This document shows positions 37,537 through 48,683 of a stretch of DNA of 64,000 nucleotides, in pieces (within the stretch, counting starts at the first letter, position 1; the number at the start of each line of letters is the position of its first letter). Below the pieces are notes generated by a model, which saw nothing but the letters and a program-made list of their open reading frames with translations, had not been told where the DNA came from and did not search any database. Source of the stretch: Lutraria lutraria (taxonomy: Eukaryota; Mollusca; Bivalvia; Venerida; Mactridae); contig OZ026847.1 in assembly GCA_964023205.1 (NCBI GenBank), positions 13,709,182 to 13,773,181 on the forward strand. Reading direction: 5' to 3'. A program made the position numbers and the translations under genes.

Positions 37537-38167
37537 GATGGTTTATACAGAGTTCACTGTATACAGATCAGGCACTGAATTTGTGTGGCTTTTCAAAATG
37601 TGCAGTAGCTAATAGTTTGTCACTGTATGTCATGACTGTTGAGAATTTGTTCATGAATTAATGATGTTCATGAACAGTTCATGAAGTTTCATTAATTGTT
37701 CATGTAAATTCATCAAAGGTTAATAGTTCATTAACCTAAGTTTAATGAACTGTCACCAACTGAAGTGCAATGAAGCTTCATGAACTGTTCATGAACATCA
37801 TCAGTCCATGAAAAATTCATGAACATACATAAAATGTTCATCAAAACAATTCATCAATAGCTCATAAACCTTAGTTGCATGAACTGTTCACCAACTGAAG
37901 TGCATAAACAATTCATGAACATCATCAGTTCATGAACAATTCATGGAGTCCAGAATCGGTACTTGAACATTTGCTCATGAACTTCATCAGACAAAGTTCA
38001 TGAACCAACTATCCAATTTGTAGGTCATGAATAAAAACATGAACTACTTACTCATGAATAAGCTCAAGAACTTTTTGTGAACTGCTCATCAAATTCTCTA
38101 CAGGGACAGGCCTTTAATTTCTAAGGATAGATTTAACTTTGTTCCTGACAGTACTCTCAGTACTTTG
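37537..38167 (+). repeat. TTCATGAA-rich dispersed repeat, copy 2
   Basis: Same landmarks as 11971-12948 (CTGTATACAGATCA, TTTTCAAAATGTGCAGTAGCTA, GTCACTGTATGTCATGACTG, the TTCATGAA field, CTACAGGGACAGGCCTTT, CTCTCAGTACTTTG) but without the nested MITE. The comparison shows that the MITE at 12389 inserted after this repeat had spread. Confidence 0.85.
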
Positions 38168-38797
38168 ATTTCAGTTTGGTCTGACAATAACTGCTTCCAA
38201 CATAGGAGTCAGTGGGAACTTTTTGTGGACCTTGTACTTGTGTATGGAAATACATGTAAATCATTTCATTGACAAATGTAGAAGCAACAAAATTAGAAGT
38301 ACAGAAAATTTCAATTACTAACAATGGCATTACTCATAGCTATCAGCACCCTATTGTGATAAACATTGGTTAATTTTAATCACTGGGTTAAATCTGATGA
38401 TGGGTTAAATTTTTTTGTTGAAGTTGGGTAAAATGATTGCATAAAACTTTGGTTAATTTTATAAGAAATTATTTCCAGCAAGATTTAACCTAAGTGTGTG
38501 AAATAGAATAAGAGCGGTCAAGATCATCAGTTACTCCTCTGAGTGGTTGAGGACATCCAGTGTTTGGTACAAGGGCAGCCGTTAGCACTGGTTAGCTTTT
38601 TGTTAACTTTTTAACCAAATCTCAAATTCAACCCATAGGTTAAATTTAACCAATATACATTTGGGTGCAGGCAGCAACACAGGCACACAAGATGTCTCCA
38701 TGCTCCATGTGTAGACATCAACTAGGTAGGGTTTTGTATTTCTTGAGAAATAGACAATTTGGGCTTACACTGAAGTAATTTTAGTACAAATACTTAC

Positions 38798-38891
38798 CAA
38801 ACAAGCAACTAACATTTTAGCTGCTGGTATCTCTACTGCCACATCTTCACTCAAGCCAACAACAACAAAATCCTGCCTATGCTCAACACTC
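38798..38891 (-). CDS. Candidate internal exon (minus strand), possibly SGNH-hydrolase-like locus
   Basis: Minus-strand acceptor ACTTCAG|GAGTG and strong donor TTG|GTAAGTA bound a 94-bp open segment that reads SVEHRQDFVVVGLSEDVAVE, then IPAAKMLVACL. It could belong to the same locus as the GDSNVRR exon at 44110, because both lie on the minus strand. Their phases do not join directly, so at least one exon would lie between. The protein family is not certain. Confidence 0.35.
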
Positions 38892-39381
38892 CTGAAGTTG
38901 TTCAAAGTAATTATTTTTTCTTACCGTAATTTAAAAATACAATCACTGCACAAATTGCTGAAACAAGCTAACATGTTTATAATTAGTAGAAATGACAACC
39001 TGCTCAGTCATAAAATGTAAATGAGATTTTCAACAAATCTGAATAATTCATGTAAAAATATGTTTGCAATGCTGTTTTTAAAATAGCAATGGAAAGGGGT
39101 AAAACAAAGTCTCGAGAAAGACAAGAAGTGTCAGTAACTAGCATGCCCCCACACCCTGATGTGACCAATCTACATGTGAAGTTTGAAGCTGAACTGCGAC
39201 AAAAACTAGTACCTTAAGTTGACTTTCCTTGCAAACTGAAACTTTAATCAGGAACATACAGTATGACTTAATACTTATTAACAAAGGTTTTAACAAAGGT
39301 ACAAATATTCCAGCAGCACATACACATAATTCAGCATTAAACCAATAAATAAATTCTTTCATAAAGAACTAACAACATAAC
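38892..39381. other. Unassigned stretch
   Basis: No recognised features apart from short fortuitous frames. Confidence 0.4.
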
Positions 39382-39675
39382 ATTCCAAGCAGCTCTGTCC
39401 TTAAGAGTGTTCTCCTCTGGAGCAGGAGGTAGCAGGTTCGATCCCAAGCTGTGAAATACCAAAATCTTAAAAAATGGTATTAAGTTCCCTAGTCTAGTGC
39501 TCTGCATAAGGGTAGTCCAGGATAGGTTGACCTGGTAATAATGTGACTTGGTGTGGTATCATGTCAGTGTCCACAACAAGATATCACAGTGAAGGCAGCA
39601 CTAAAAAATGTCTCACATTAACAACTTCTCCGTATGGATAAAATATTGTAGTTAAACCCAGAAAACAAAACAAAC
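39382..39675 (+). mobile_element. tRNA-derived SINE (plus strand)
   Basis: Head GCTCTGTCCTTAAGAGTG followed by a clean box B, GCAGGTTCGATCCC, near 39432. The tail near 39650 reads GTTAAACCCAGAAAAC, close to the GTAAAACCCAAACAAAC tail of 55722-55962. The body carries CAAGATATCACAGTGAAGGC. About 290 bp in all. Not a tRNA gene: the box A region is degenerate and there is no acceptor pairing. Confidence 0.65.
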
Positions 39676-39792
39676 ATCATATGCCAATGTACATGTAATA
39701 GCACAATTCAATAATAGTTTTGTTCAATTCCATTCTCCATGATTACAGAATGCTGTAAAATACGCAAAAGTACCTTTCACAGCTTTCGTACT

Positions 39793-39887
39793 AAAATAGC
39801 GCTCCCCATCGATTTTTCAAATTACTACAAATTTCTGTCTACCTTGCTGGAATGAATTTCAGAATTACATTTTTGGGGCGCTATTTT
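39793..39887. repeat. Inverted repeat with AAAATAGCGC arms
   Basis: AAAATAGCGCTCCCC at 39793-39807 and GGGGCGCTATTTT at 39875-39887 are inverted arms about 67 bp apart. This is the form of a small MITE or hairpin. No target duplication is clear. Confidence 0.45.
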
Positions 39888-41137
39888 CACCTGAAATAAA
39901 GGGTATGTGCCTCAGTCAAGTATTTTTTTATTATATAAAGTATACTAATTCATAATGCCGTAAAATGTGGCTATTAGACTTATTGATAGATTGCTAGCCT
40001 CCAGAATACAACATATTGATCACCAGTGAGTTCATGCATATATCCAAGGACAAGAAGTTTTTTTGTAAAAATGTATGTGGCTCTTCATAGAAAATAAAAA
40101 TGATTACCTTAACTTGTACAATATCTGCATACTGGTGATAAGACATTATTGTCCACAAGAATGACCTTGGTCTGGACACACCCCAGTGCTAGTCAGTCCT
40201 CATCAACTATTACTGTATATTGATGATGTTCTGACTTGGGCCGTTCATGGATGCTGTTGTGTGTTGTTGTGGCATTGGTATCAGCAGTGTTCCACTCAGA
40301 TGAAGACCATCACAGGTCAAATGATGAAAAATATACAAAACAATTTACCACAACATCACTTAGGCCTACTTATCAGTATACAGTTTATACCATTCACTTT
40401 CAACAACTTCAACCTTTAAGGCCATCCTTAAAAACGTTGGTTTGCACTAACCCTACACAGAGAATTTTCAGTGGGTAGATGGGTAGAAAATATTTTTTAC
40501 AAGGTAATTTTATATTGAACCCAAAGTAAATGTCAGAATGCTATTTCTTATTTTAAAAAATAATCTACCTGAGAGGCCAAAACAACTTTGGCAGGGGTCT
40601 TTTCAGTGTGGAGGTAGCATTACCACATACAATATTTTTGGCTTTTATTTTGAAAAAATCCCTGATTCCTATCATACATTTAGGTAAATACTTACATGTA
40701 TCAAGTTTTTTTGGTAATTCCTAAACCTTTTATCTACTTTTTTTACAAACACTGAACCCTATGCCACAGATTGCATCTGCTAACATGAATTCTCGCTAAA
40801 ATCTCTGAAGCAAAATGTTGAAACTAAAAGGAATGACATGCACTAAGGATGGACTGACGCAATATATGTGTTTTTGCAGTTTGTTTTCCGAGGGGTATAA
40901 TAATATTGGAATGATTTTCAAATTTGGGCATTTGTCAGTTCAAAATTGTACTTGTCAGACATTAATCATATGCTATGAAATGTTTGATTCTATTCAGATA
41001 GACTGTTTTAAGAAAAGCTCTAATTATGACTGATTTTTTTACTCATTTGTATGTTATACAAATTTGAATACTGCAAAAAATGCTGAAATACATCAGTAGT
41101 TCCATTATGGTTCTCCTTCTTAGATTAACATTTCATG
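39888..41137. other. Unassigned stretch with a repeat shared with 56.4 kb
   Basis: 40436-40500 (ACACAGAGAATTTTCAGTGGGTAG) is the reverse complement of 56395-56450 (CTACCCGCTGAAAATTCTCTGGGTAG), a dispersed repeat. A possible minus-strand donor (AAG|GTAATC) lies at about 40105. Nothing else recognised. Confidence 0.4.
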
Positions 41138-41310
41138 TTAGTCAAACCTGCGTTAGCAGCCACCTCTGAATAAAGGTCACCCTGTGAGTAAAGGTAATTC
41201 TTTTAAAACATATCATCTAAAATGAACTGACCTCTAAATAAAGGTCACCTGTCAATAAAGACCAGATTGGTTTTCCCAAAGGGTGACCTTTGTTCACAGG
41301 TTTGACTGTA
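41138..41310. mobile_element. MITE with AGTCAAACCTG terminal inverted repeats
   Basis: AGTCAAACCTG at 41140-41150 and its inverse CAGGTTTGACT at 41298-41308, with TA at both edges. The interior has AATAAAGGTCACC repeats in both orientations. The TA flanks suggest a Tc1/mariner-type non-autonomous element. A fragment of the same family lies at 51449-51515. Confidence 0.7.
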
Positions 41311-42079
41311 TATTGAAATAGAAAGTCAAATATCACATTACATGGCAGTATAATTTCCCCATGCAATACAGAGCCCAACAAACACATTCTAAAATATTCA
41401 AATTATTTGACAGTAATTCATGAAATAATTTTGATGAAAATTTCCACTTGAAAGAAGGTAAATAATTCCTCAATTTTCAACAAAGCCTTATAACCTGCTT
41501 CTTTGTGACCTAATATATCCTGGAGACCTGCTGCATTGGAACAAAATTAAGCCAGGAATGTTATTCTGACATCTTACATAAATGCTAGTATGAGTAAGTT
41601 GGAATACACAATTACTGGAAAGCCTTAATGCAATGAATATTGGTAAATTAGATTTAAAACGGCAAAACAATGAAGGCGGAAAATATGGCAAAATATGCTG
41701 ATATACAAAATACTTTTAATTACCTGAAAATTATGTCAGTGCAAGAATCTTATTTTCATGACCTGCTTATAAAATCCCTAACATGCAAAACTGTTCACCA
41801 TTAAATACTGATTGACTTCAGCACAAATTTAGAATTTTTAAAAAATAATTATAGGAAGATGGTTAGTTGTGTCACTTCACCATATGAAAACTTAAAACAT
41901 TCTTGGGAAAATTTCAATAAAAATTACCTATAGAACACACATTCTGAGTTGAGTACATCATTGTTTGTAGTTGGCCTCATTCGAACTTGACTTCAGCAGG
42001 TTTTTTAACATTGTCTTGTCACATGTGTTCCTGGCACCTAGATTCATATGAATAAAAGCCCGAGTAAATTTATGCCCTT
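41311..42079. other. Unassigned stretch
   Basis: AT-rich, no recognised element or gene. Confidence 0.4.
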
Positions 42080-42799
42080 TCTAAACAAACATATGGTCAA
42101 AAAGGGTTCACTCAAGAGCAAATACAGTTGGCCAAAGGCTAGAAATTTCAGTAGACAACCTTAAATCATTTTTCAATCAAGAGTTCTAATTCTGACACCA
42201 TCACCCTTCTGAACAAGTCACCATATGCTTTTATTCTGTGGGTTGCAGTTACAAAATTGGGGTTACAATGACGGATGAAATTCATTGACTAATGTAGGAT
42301 CAGTTACTTCAATGCCAGTAAACACAAACAATTTTATCTCAATCCGCTAAGGTTTCTACATGTATGAATAATCATTCTGCAATATTCTATTCCTGGGTAG
42401 TACAATTACAATCACAGACTAACCACAGATGTTTTCACTGCATAATTGTCCATGATTATGTTGGAAAAAGAATGTTTTAATATCAAAATACTGAGCAATC
42501 ACTTGAATATTATTCCACTGTGTACAAAATTGTACCGAGAAATTTTTTATTCAACTCATGTGCACTATGTCAATTGTAACAAACTCTTCTTAGTGTTCAA
42601 ATCTTTTTCAACATGTTTTCAGTTACATACAGTTTTCAGTTCATCCTAACAATTTTCCTGGATTTAACAACTAATAAGCACTGGCCCAGCCTGCTTCAAA
42701 AAGCAAGTGACAGTTTCTCCTCATTATGAGGACCAAAAAAAGGGTTCTTAACAAGTTTGTGGCCAACAGGCCCAAAAGCTAGACTAACAGGCCTGCTAT

Positions 42800-42819
42800 G
42801 GGGGGGGGGGGGGGGGGGG
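42800..42819 (+). repeat. Uninterrupted G20 homopolymer
   Basis: Twenty consecutive G, likely length-polymorphic and a probable assembly-error point. Nearby text repeats 'aacaggcc' words. Confidence 0.95.
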
Positions 42820-42984
42820 TCCAGGCATATTCAAGCAATATTTCAAAAACTTTCTAGATTCCTAACAGGCCAAAACACATTTCTAACCGGCTAAATTGGC
42901 CTGCAGCCTGTTGTTATTGAGAACCCTAAAAATGTCATGAATAGATTTATCCATGTGGCCTTGTGAACAGTATGAACAGTAAAC

Positions 42985-43075
42985 AAACATGACCTATCAG
43001 TCACCACCTGGATCCTACCATGGAGGTCATCTGGGCAACATGCCCTAATCACTGAACCACAGCTGCAACTAGTTG
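42985..43075 (-). mobile_element. tRNA-derived SINE head (minus strand)
   Basis: In reverse: GTTGCAGCTGTGGTTCAGTG followed by a tRNA-like middle and a weak box B (GGATCCAGGTGG). It is of the same type as 18430-18520 (GCTGCAGCCATGGTTAGAGC). Confidence 0.55.
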
Positions 43076-43166
43076 TCTTTTAGTGTTGGTCACAAAGAAA
43101 ATATAAACATTAAACACGCATCAGTAAGTTTTCATTGTTTGCAAGCAGTGTCTACAAAATTCTAAC

Positions 43167-43237
43167 CTGAGATTTGTCAACAACAACCGCATGCGGTACA
43201 CTGTCCGTTTGAATCACAGGCAACTATAGGGCACAAC
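43167..43237 (-). pseudogene. Decayed copy of the GDSNVRR exon
   Basis: Aligned to 44110-44190 by the duplication. It keeps the acceptor TATTTTCAG|GTTGTGCCC and a weaker donor CTCAG|GTTAGA, but is 71 bp instead of 81 bp and contains an in-frame TGA where the intact copy reads GDSNV. I infer relaxed constraint after duplication. Confidence 0.55.
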
Positions 43238-43324
43238 CTGAAAATAGAAATGACTCCTCAACAAGAACAAACTGTGACATAATTAGATAATTTTTTCTCT
43301 CAAATATAAATACACCACGTGAAA

Positions 43325-43560
43325 ATATAGCGGAGATAGCTCACTGGTAACATGCTAAGCTGTCAATCCAGAGGTCCCAGGTTCGTTTCCCGACCTGGGC
43401 TATAGAGATTTCAGAAATTCTATTCATAGTATTTCCCAATATATCTGACTGTGTGGCTGTATAAGTACCGGTTAAAGGTGCCAGGAAGATGTGTATCGGT
43501 GCTATACACTGGGCACATTAAAGAATCAGACTGTCTATTCAGAATAAGAGCTAGGCGCAT
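43325..43560 (+). mobile_element. tRNA-derived SINE (plus strand)
   Basis: Head with box A ATAGCTCACTGGTAAC and box B CCAGGTTCGTTTCC near 43375-43392. The downstream body contains GTATAAGTACCGGTTAAAGG, TGTGTATCGGTGCTATACAC and a TGGGCACATTAAAGAATC end. It lies tail to tail with 43565-43748. Confidence 0.7.
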
Positions 43561-43564
43561 CCAG

Positions 43565-43748
43565 CTCCGGACATGCCTGTATCTGATATCTTTCTCTCCC
43601 TTCTGGGGGCTTTCTCTGTCCCTCATGTCAGATCATGCTGTATCTGCACTGGTACAGGATGCACCTGTTCCCGATGGATGCGGGGCTCAAACCTGTAACC
43701 TCCTGCTTGCGAGTCAGATGCTCTACCAACTGAGCTAATCAGGCTGGT
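43565..43748 (-). mobile_element. tRNA-derived SINE (minus strand), well-preserved head
   Basis: In reverse the head reads GATTAGCTCAGTTGGTAGAG (box A) and, 33 bp later, ACAGGTTTGAGCCCC (box B), the best tRNA-like match in the window. The 5' GCCTGAT has no complement after box B, so there is no acceptor stem and it is not a tRNA gene. Confidence 0.7.
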
Positions 43749-43789
43749 GAATATCACAGCCAATTTATAATACAATATACCACACCGCT

Positions 43790-44290
43790 ACCATTAAAAG
43801 GGTTCACTCCAGTTTAAATGCAGTTGGTCAATGTCTAGGCATTTCAGTGGACAAGCTTAAATAAAAATAGTTCTAATTCTGACACTGTCACCCTTTCTGG
43901 ACAAGCCACAATAAATAAATGGGCTGCAGCGACAAAATCGGAGTTACCATGATTTAAGATTATTGAATAAGGTAGGTAAGTTATTTCAATGCCATTAATT
44001 GTCACTATGACAATTCTGCAATGTTCTATTCCGAGGTACAAATACTGACTATCATGCATAGGTAGTCTTTCGTTTTTTGTAACAATGTGACTGTCAGCAA
44101 AATTCTTACCTGAGACGGACAAAAACTTCATAGATTTATCAACATCCTGCATGCGACGAACATTCGAATCTCCGGCGACTAGGGCACTACCTGGAAATAG
44201 AAATGGATACTCGACACGAACAAACTGTGTCATGATTAAACAATAATTTCTATCAAAAATAATCAAACAGGGCCTACACCACGCGAAAAT
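43790..44290. repeat. Segmental duplication, copy 2 (partner 42080-43328)
   Basis: The more intact copy, holding the candidate exon at 44110-44190. The two copies are separated by the paired SINEs at 43325-43748. Confidence 0.75.
44110..44190 (-). CDS. Candidate 81-bp exon with GDSNVRR motif (SGNH-like)
   Basis: Minus-strand acceptor CTATTTCCAG|GTAGTG and donor GTCTCAG|GTAAGAAT flank a symmetric phase-1 exon, SALVAGDSNVRRMQDVDKSM then KFLSVSG. The GDSNVRR stretch resembles block I of SGNH/GDSL hydrolase-like proteins, where the S is the nucleophile; this is a motif-level resemblance only. Upstream (44300-44600, minus strand) are CpG-containing sequence and donor-like sites (GGC|GTAAGT near 44345) that could be the 5' end of the same gene. 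A decayed copy lies at 43167-43237. The full gene model is not resolved. Confidence 0.5.
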
Positions 44291-44649
44291 AATTCCGTCT
44301 GCAAACCGATAACACTCGCGAAAACGTATGACGGAAATAACTTACGCCGACGTTATTGAAAGAAAATGGTACTTCACAAGCGCGAAAATGATTTCATATA
44401 AAAAAATGCAACAAATCGTTAATTTTTCAATCAATTGAGACACCAAGTATGTGAAAAGCTGCTTACAGCGTTAGGATATGCACAGAGCAGTACTTCAGTG
44501 ACCTTTCATCAATGGTATACGCCTCCGAAAGAAAGAGTGCACATGGTTTCCGAAAAGTTCCGAGTCTGCCCGGATCTCCGTATCCTTCCGTGACTTTCCG
44601 TAAGATATTACCATATTTGGTCAATGCCCGCTGTGGACCAACAGGCCTC

Positions 44650-46069
44650 TAGTGATGGGCAGACGATCGGCGACAATCGATTATTTCGTTCCGAAATTAA
44701 AATCTGACGGTCGGCGACTTGATTTTTCATTTCGCCGAAAATATTCTTTTCGCTGAAAGTGTTCTTTTCTTCAAAACGTGCTCCGTTGAGTTCGTAGTTG
44801 AACTTGCGTCATGGCAGACTCTGAGCACACGGTTAAAAGCATTTCCGTTTACCCTGAGGAATTGTCGTCCCGATGCTGAAAGTTCTTCGGCTTACACTAA
44901 GTCAAACCAGTCTCGCCATCCAAAAATAATCTGGATATGCGATCTGCAGCTTTCCAGATTCGCACGAGGTCGGATGTTTATAACGGTAAGAATTTCGGAT
45001 AAATTATAATTCGGATAAATTCAATAATGTTTCTATGAAGGGTTAACTAGCTTATCTTTTGAACAGATTTGTTCAACATTATAAATTAATAATTGAAGCT
45101 AGACATTTGCATCAATGTAAGATATATTTGATTTGTTAAAATGTTTCAAATGCTTCTCAGAAATTGGAGGGGAAGACATTTCATCTATAAACAGGAATTA
45201 ATTATTTGTACAAATCTGTCAGCCAAAATACTGATTTATTTATGGAAATGTTTGTGCTTGCAATAATTGCAATTGATTCCCATAAATGTGCATGCAAAAT
45301 GCAATTGATTGATTAATGCAATTGTTTATAGAAATACATAATATATATTGGCTTTGCAGATAATGTATTTCATAAAGAAAAGCAGTCACAAACAAACATT
45401 AATTCCATCCTCCAAAATACTTGCATACTATCCTTATAAGTATTTGCATAATCTTAAGTTTTTCTAAATTTCTTTTTTCAGTCAAGTTGACCAGGATGAA
45501 TAGAAAGAGAAAGCATATCAGCAAAAGCTTCATTTCCCCTGACCAGCTCCAAAAAAAGTAGACAAAGCTGTGACATATCATCATTTAAGATTATATATAT
45601 ATCCTGGATTGTCTCAGTCAGCTAAGAAGTATTTGAACTGGCCTGCTTCATGACCATCAGAGCATGTTTATAGTTCGGCTGGTTGACTTAGTCCAGATAA
45701 AGTGAAATATTACATTTCTGAACAAAAACATAAATGAATTTTGTAAGGATTCATGTTTGGAGTTGTGCAGTGTGCAGTAATTTTTACATTTGATGGTTTT
45801 GTTTTATATAGTCAAGTTAATCTGTCATGTTCATAAGAAAACTTGGTAAACCTCTTAAATTGTAATAATATCATCAATGGAAATAAATATTTCTGTCAAA
45901 CAGAGATGAATGTTTATTTATGATCTTACAAGACAGAAATGGGCTTTCATTTAATTGAAATATAGTACTGAAGACATTCGTAAAGTAATGTTTGACATTT
46001 AGCTCTGTATCCGATTGTTTCCGATAATCAGTCAGTAAGAAAGACCGATTAATCGATTGCCCATCACTA
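44650..46069. mobile_element. hAT-like non-autonomous element, TAGTGATGGGCA ends
   Basis: TAGTGATGGGCA at 44650-44661 is inverted exactly at 46058-46069, and both ends carry AATCGATTA just inside. These are hAT-type termini. The 1420-bp interior has no recognisable transposase. The expected 8-bp target duplication is absent: the left flank is CAGGCCTC and the right flank CGATATAC. The right end cuts into a CR1-type LINE reading frame, whose apparent stop codon (TAG) is the first triplet of the hAT end. Confidence 0.75.
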
Positions 46070-47640
46070 CGATATACCCATTGAATCGAAAGTAAGACTC
46101 TGATCAATGGTCGCACCAAGATACTTGACTGAGATTTTGGATTCTATGGATTGACCATTGCAGTTTATTTTAAGGTTAGACTGGGCTGTAAGCCGCTTTT
46201 TGGACCCAAATAAAATAGATTCAGTTTTGCCAAGGTGTAGAGACAATTTATTACAAATTAGCCACTGACTGACAATATTCAACTCATGGCTCAAAGTATT
46301 TTCAATGTCATGCTTGTTTTTGGCTGAGACAAGGATTGCAGAATCATCCGCATAAAGTAAGAGTTTGTTTTTTATAGCGGCCGACATGTCATTAACCTAA
46401 ATCAAGAAAAGCAACGGACCTAAAATTGACCCTTGAGGGACACCACAAGATATGTTGGCAGTTGAAGACTGAACGCCTGATAATTCAACTAATTGGCGCC
46501 TGTCTGACAGATACGAAGAAAACCATTGCAGGGAAGATTCTGAGAGACCGATAGCCTTCCTTTTCATTAAAAGAATGGAATGATTAACTGTATCGAATGC
46601 CTTTTGGAGATCCAAAAGAATCATGCCAACAAGGTGACCTTTATCCATTTGAAAACGGATATAATCTGTGAGATGAATAAGACAATTAAGTGTCCGTGGA
46701 GAATCCACGCCTGAAACCGGACTGAAACTCATACAAAAGCTTATTCTGGACCAGGTATCCTTCTAACTGATCATAAATGACCCTCTCCATGACTTTGAAA
46801 ACAACGTTAATATTGAGACTGGGCGGTAATTTCCGACATCCGTTTTGTCATTCTTTTTATGTAAAGGAACTACGCGGGCAGATTTAAGATCATCTGGAAC
46901 CACACCCTGTATAACAGACAGGTTAACAGTATGTGCAAGAGGACCAGCAATAATTGATGCGGAGTCCCTTAAGAAACGAGAAGGAATTCCATCCAACCCT
47001 ATTGCCTTATTTGGACAAAGTTTGTTTAAGAAATTAAAAATTTTGTTTTCGGGTACTACGGACAAAGAAAAACTATTTGGTTTAATACCTTTTGAAGAAA
47101 AGAAATTAAAAACAAAACTCTTGCCAAAATTGCTTACTATATTTGGTAATTTACTGACTAGCTTATTAGCAACAGAAGTATAAAAAGTGTTAAATTTTTC
47201 TGCAACCTTCAGTTTATCAAAACAAATGCTACCATCGATGTTCAAACCAATGTTACTTGAGCTCTGAGCCTTCTTACTAGGAAGTCCTAGGTTTTTAAGA
47301 CACTTCCATAGAGACTTGGAGTCATTTTTATTATTTTCAACTGATGATTTAAAATAGCTCTTTTTTGCTTTGTTAATAGCATAACTAGCTTTATTTCTCA
47401 AATTCCTGAAGTGATTTAAATTTTCTTCAGTTTTATCTCTCTTGAAAGTGTTAAAAGCCTTATCTCTATCCTTTATACATTGTAGAACTTCAGCGTCAAC
47501 CCATGCTTCAGTTCTTTGTTTAATACGTAAAGATTTGACAGGAGCGATGCTATCAAGTGTAGCTAAAAACTTTAAAATGATCCCATGCAGTATTAACATC
47601 ATCACAACACAAAACTGGTGACCTATGTAGATCTAATTGT
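46070..47640 (-). pseudogene. Broken CR1/jockey-type LINE (RT region)
   Basis: Minus-strand remnant of a non-LTR retrotransposon ORF2. Visible in order: a linker region ending in PNKAIGLDGIPSRFLRD (RT motif 0), VVPLHKK and NYRPVSIL, then after frame changes VMERVIYDQL and FQSGFRRGFSTDT, then LLDLQKAFDTVNH (motif A), GVPQGSILGPLLFLI, a stop replacing the usual Y, VNDM, YADD and KYLGATID. At least two frameshifts (about 46800 and 46690) and one nonsense change (46397-46399) inactivate it. The endonuclease is absent, and the 3' end is lost at the hAT junction at 46070. Confidence 0.9.
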
Positions 47641-48150
47641 AAAATAATGCTATATCACTTTTTAAAATATGTTTATTAATTTATTATAATTCATTTAAAT
47701 ATGTATATAAGTCCTTGCTTTTAATTTTATACTAAAATCTAGAGAGGCGCCATGTTTTATATTACCCAATCTTTAGACTGCGTTTTATACTGCGTTCATT
47801 TAATTTTGTAGACTCGTCTGCCTAGGGATGAAATCACTTTCAGCGACCCATTTTGTCTATACTCATTCACAAAAATCTTAAGAAGAGTGGAAAAAGATAT
47901 ACATATTATTTCCTCATTGATGAAATTTTACAATAAGGAAACAATTTTGGGAAATATTTTCATATATTTGCATCAAGTAGTTGTAATACAACCCTGATTT
48001 GCATTGGCCTTGTTTCATTTACCCCTACTTTATTAATGGAACATTCCTCCACGATGAACCTAAAGTAGGTTACAACGAAACATGTAGGATACAACTTGGA
48101 CTTAAAATGACAATTTTTTGTTTATAGCAGTTCCGTTAAGTGTGTAGAAA
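47641..48150. other. Unassigned stretch upstream of the ABCG-like exon
   Basis: Contains GTATATAAGTCCTTGC at 47703-47718, one arm of the palindrome family at 57.4 and 59.1 kb. AAAATGGCGGAAC at its right end is a YY1/initiator-like start context for the next feature. Otherwise nothing recognised. Confidence 0.4.
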
Positions 48151-48375
48151 ATGGCGGAACTTTTGTCTTTACTAGTACATGTACCACCGAGGGATGACAG
48201 TCTAAATGCGGGTGTCAGAACTTTGCAACAGGGATCCAAACAATGTAGTTCAATACCTCTAGTCAAATTCAACCATCTAATATACAGAACAAATTTGACC
48301 TTACAAAGAAAAGGAGTTTAGACATTCAGTTTAGAAATCTACGATATACAGTTACAGATGAACACCACAAAAAAG
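48151..48375 (+). pseudogene. ABCG-transporter-like N-terminal exon with frameshift (copy 1)
   Basis: Starts ATGGCGGAA (MAELLSLLVHVPPRDDSLN..LQQGSK) and then needs a 1-base frame change to continue QNKFDLTKKRSLDIQF, RNLRYTV and a GT donor (AAAAAAG|GTAACT, phase 1). The second half matches the start of the ABC domain of ABCG1/4-type half-transporters (PK..V(D)IEF.(D)LSYSV..KKG), which export sterols and lipids. It is a paralogue of 51153-51440 with the same donor position. The frameshift could be genuine decay or a sequence error. No Walker A exon was found nearby. Confidence 0.5.
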
Positions 48376-48683
48376 GTAACTTTCCATGTCTTTACTTAAC
48401 TGCTTTTGTCGATCATTTTAATACAAAAATGTATGTCAAAACTCAAAACTATTTTGCTGATGCTCAATCCGAAAATAACATTGGTTTTATAATGCACTAT
48501 AAATATAAGTACTGTATTTGTGTAGGTCATCTTAAGGTCTTCAAATCCCTTAGGTCTTCAATTACTTAGACAGGCCACTATTAGTATTAAGTTTTACCAC
48601 TTTCTAAACTGTACAGTTCTAAACAGATCAGAGTATTTGTCTACTTTTGTTATTTTGAAATTGGGACAGTGGATTGTTTTTAG

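Larger units (their letters stand above)
42080..43328. repeat. Segmental duplication, copy 1 (partner 43790-44290)
   Basis: Shares long stretches in order with 43790-44290: AAAAGGGTTCACTC, AATTTCAGTAGACAA, AGTTCTAATTCTGACAC, CACCCTT(T)CTG, CTTCAATGCCA, TTACCTGAGA-like, GCATGCG, GGGCAC..ACCTGGAAATAG and ACACCACG(T/C)GAAAATA. This copy is longer because it holds extra sequence, including a G20 tract and a SINE head. Confidence 0.75.

Noticed and set aside
43565..43748. A genuine tRNA gene on the minus strand
   Set aside because: Box A and box B are good but the acceptor stem cannot pair, and the sequence continues as a SINE body. The same holds for the other tRNA-like heads at 15.9, 18.5, 39.4, 43.0, 43.4 and 55.9 kb.
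43844..44266. A 140-codon single-exon gene on the minus strand
   Set aside because: Only the middle 81 bp, bounded by consensus splice sites, shows coding character; the outer parts are intron read-through.
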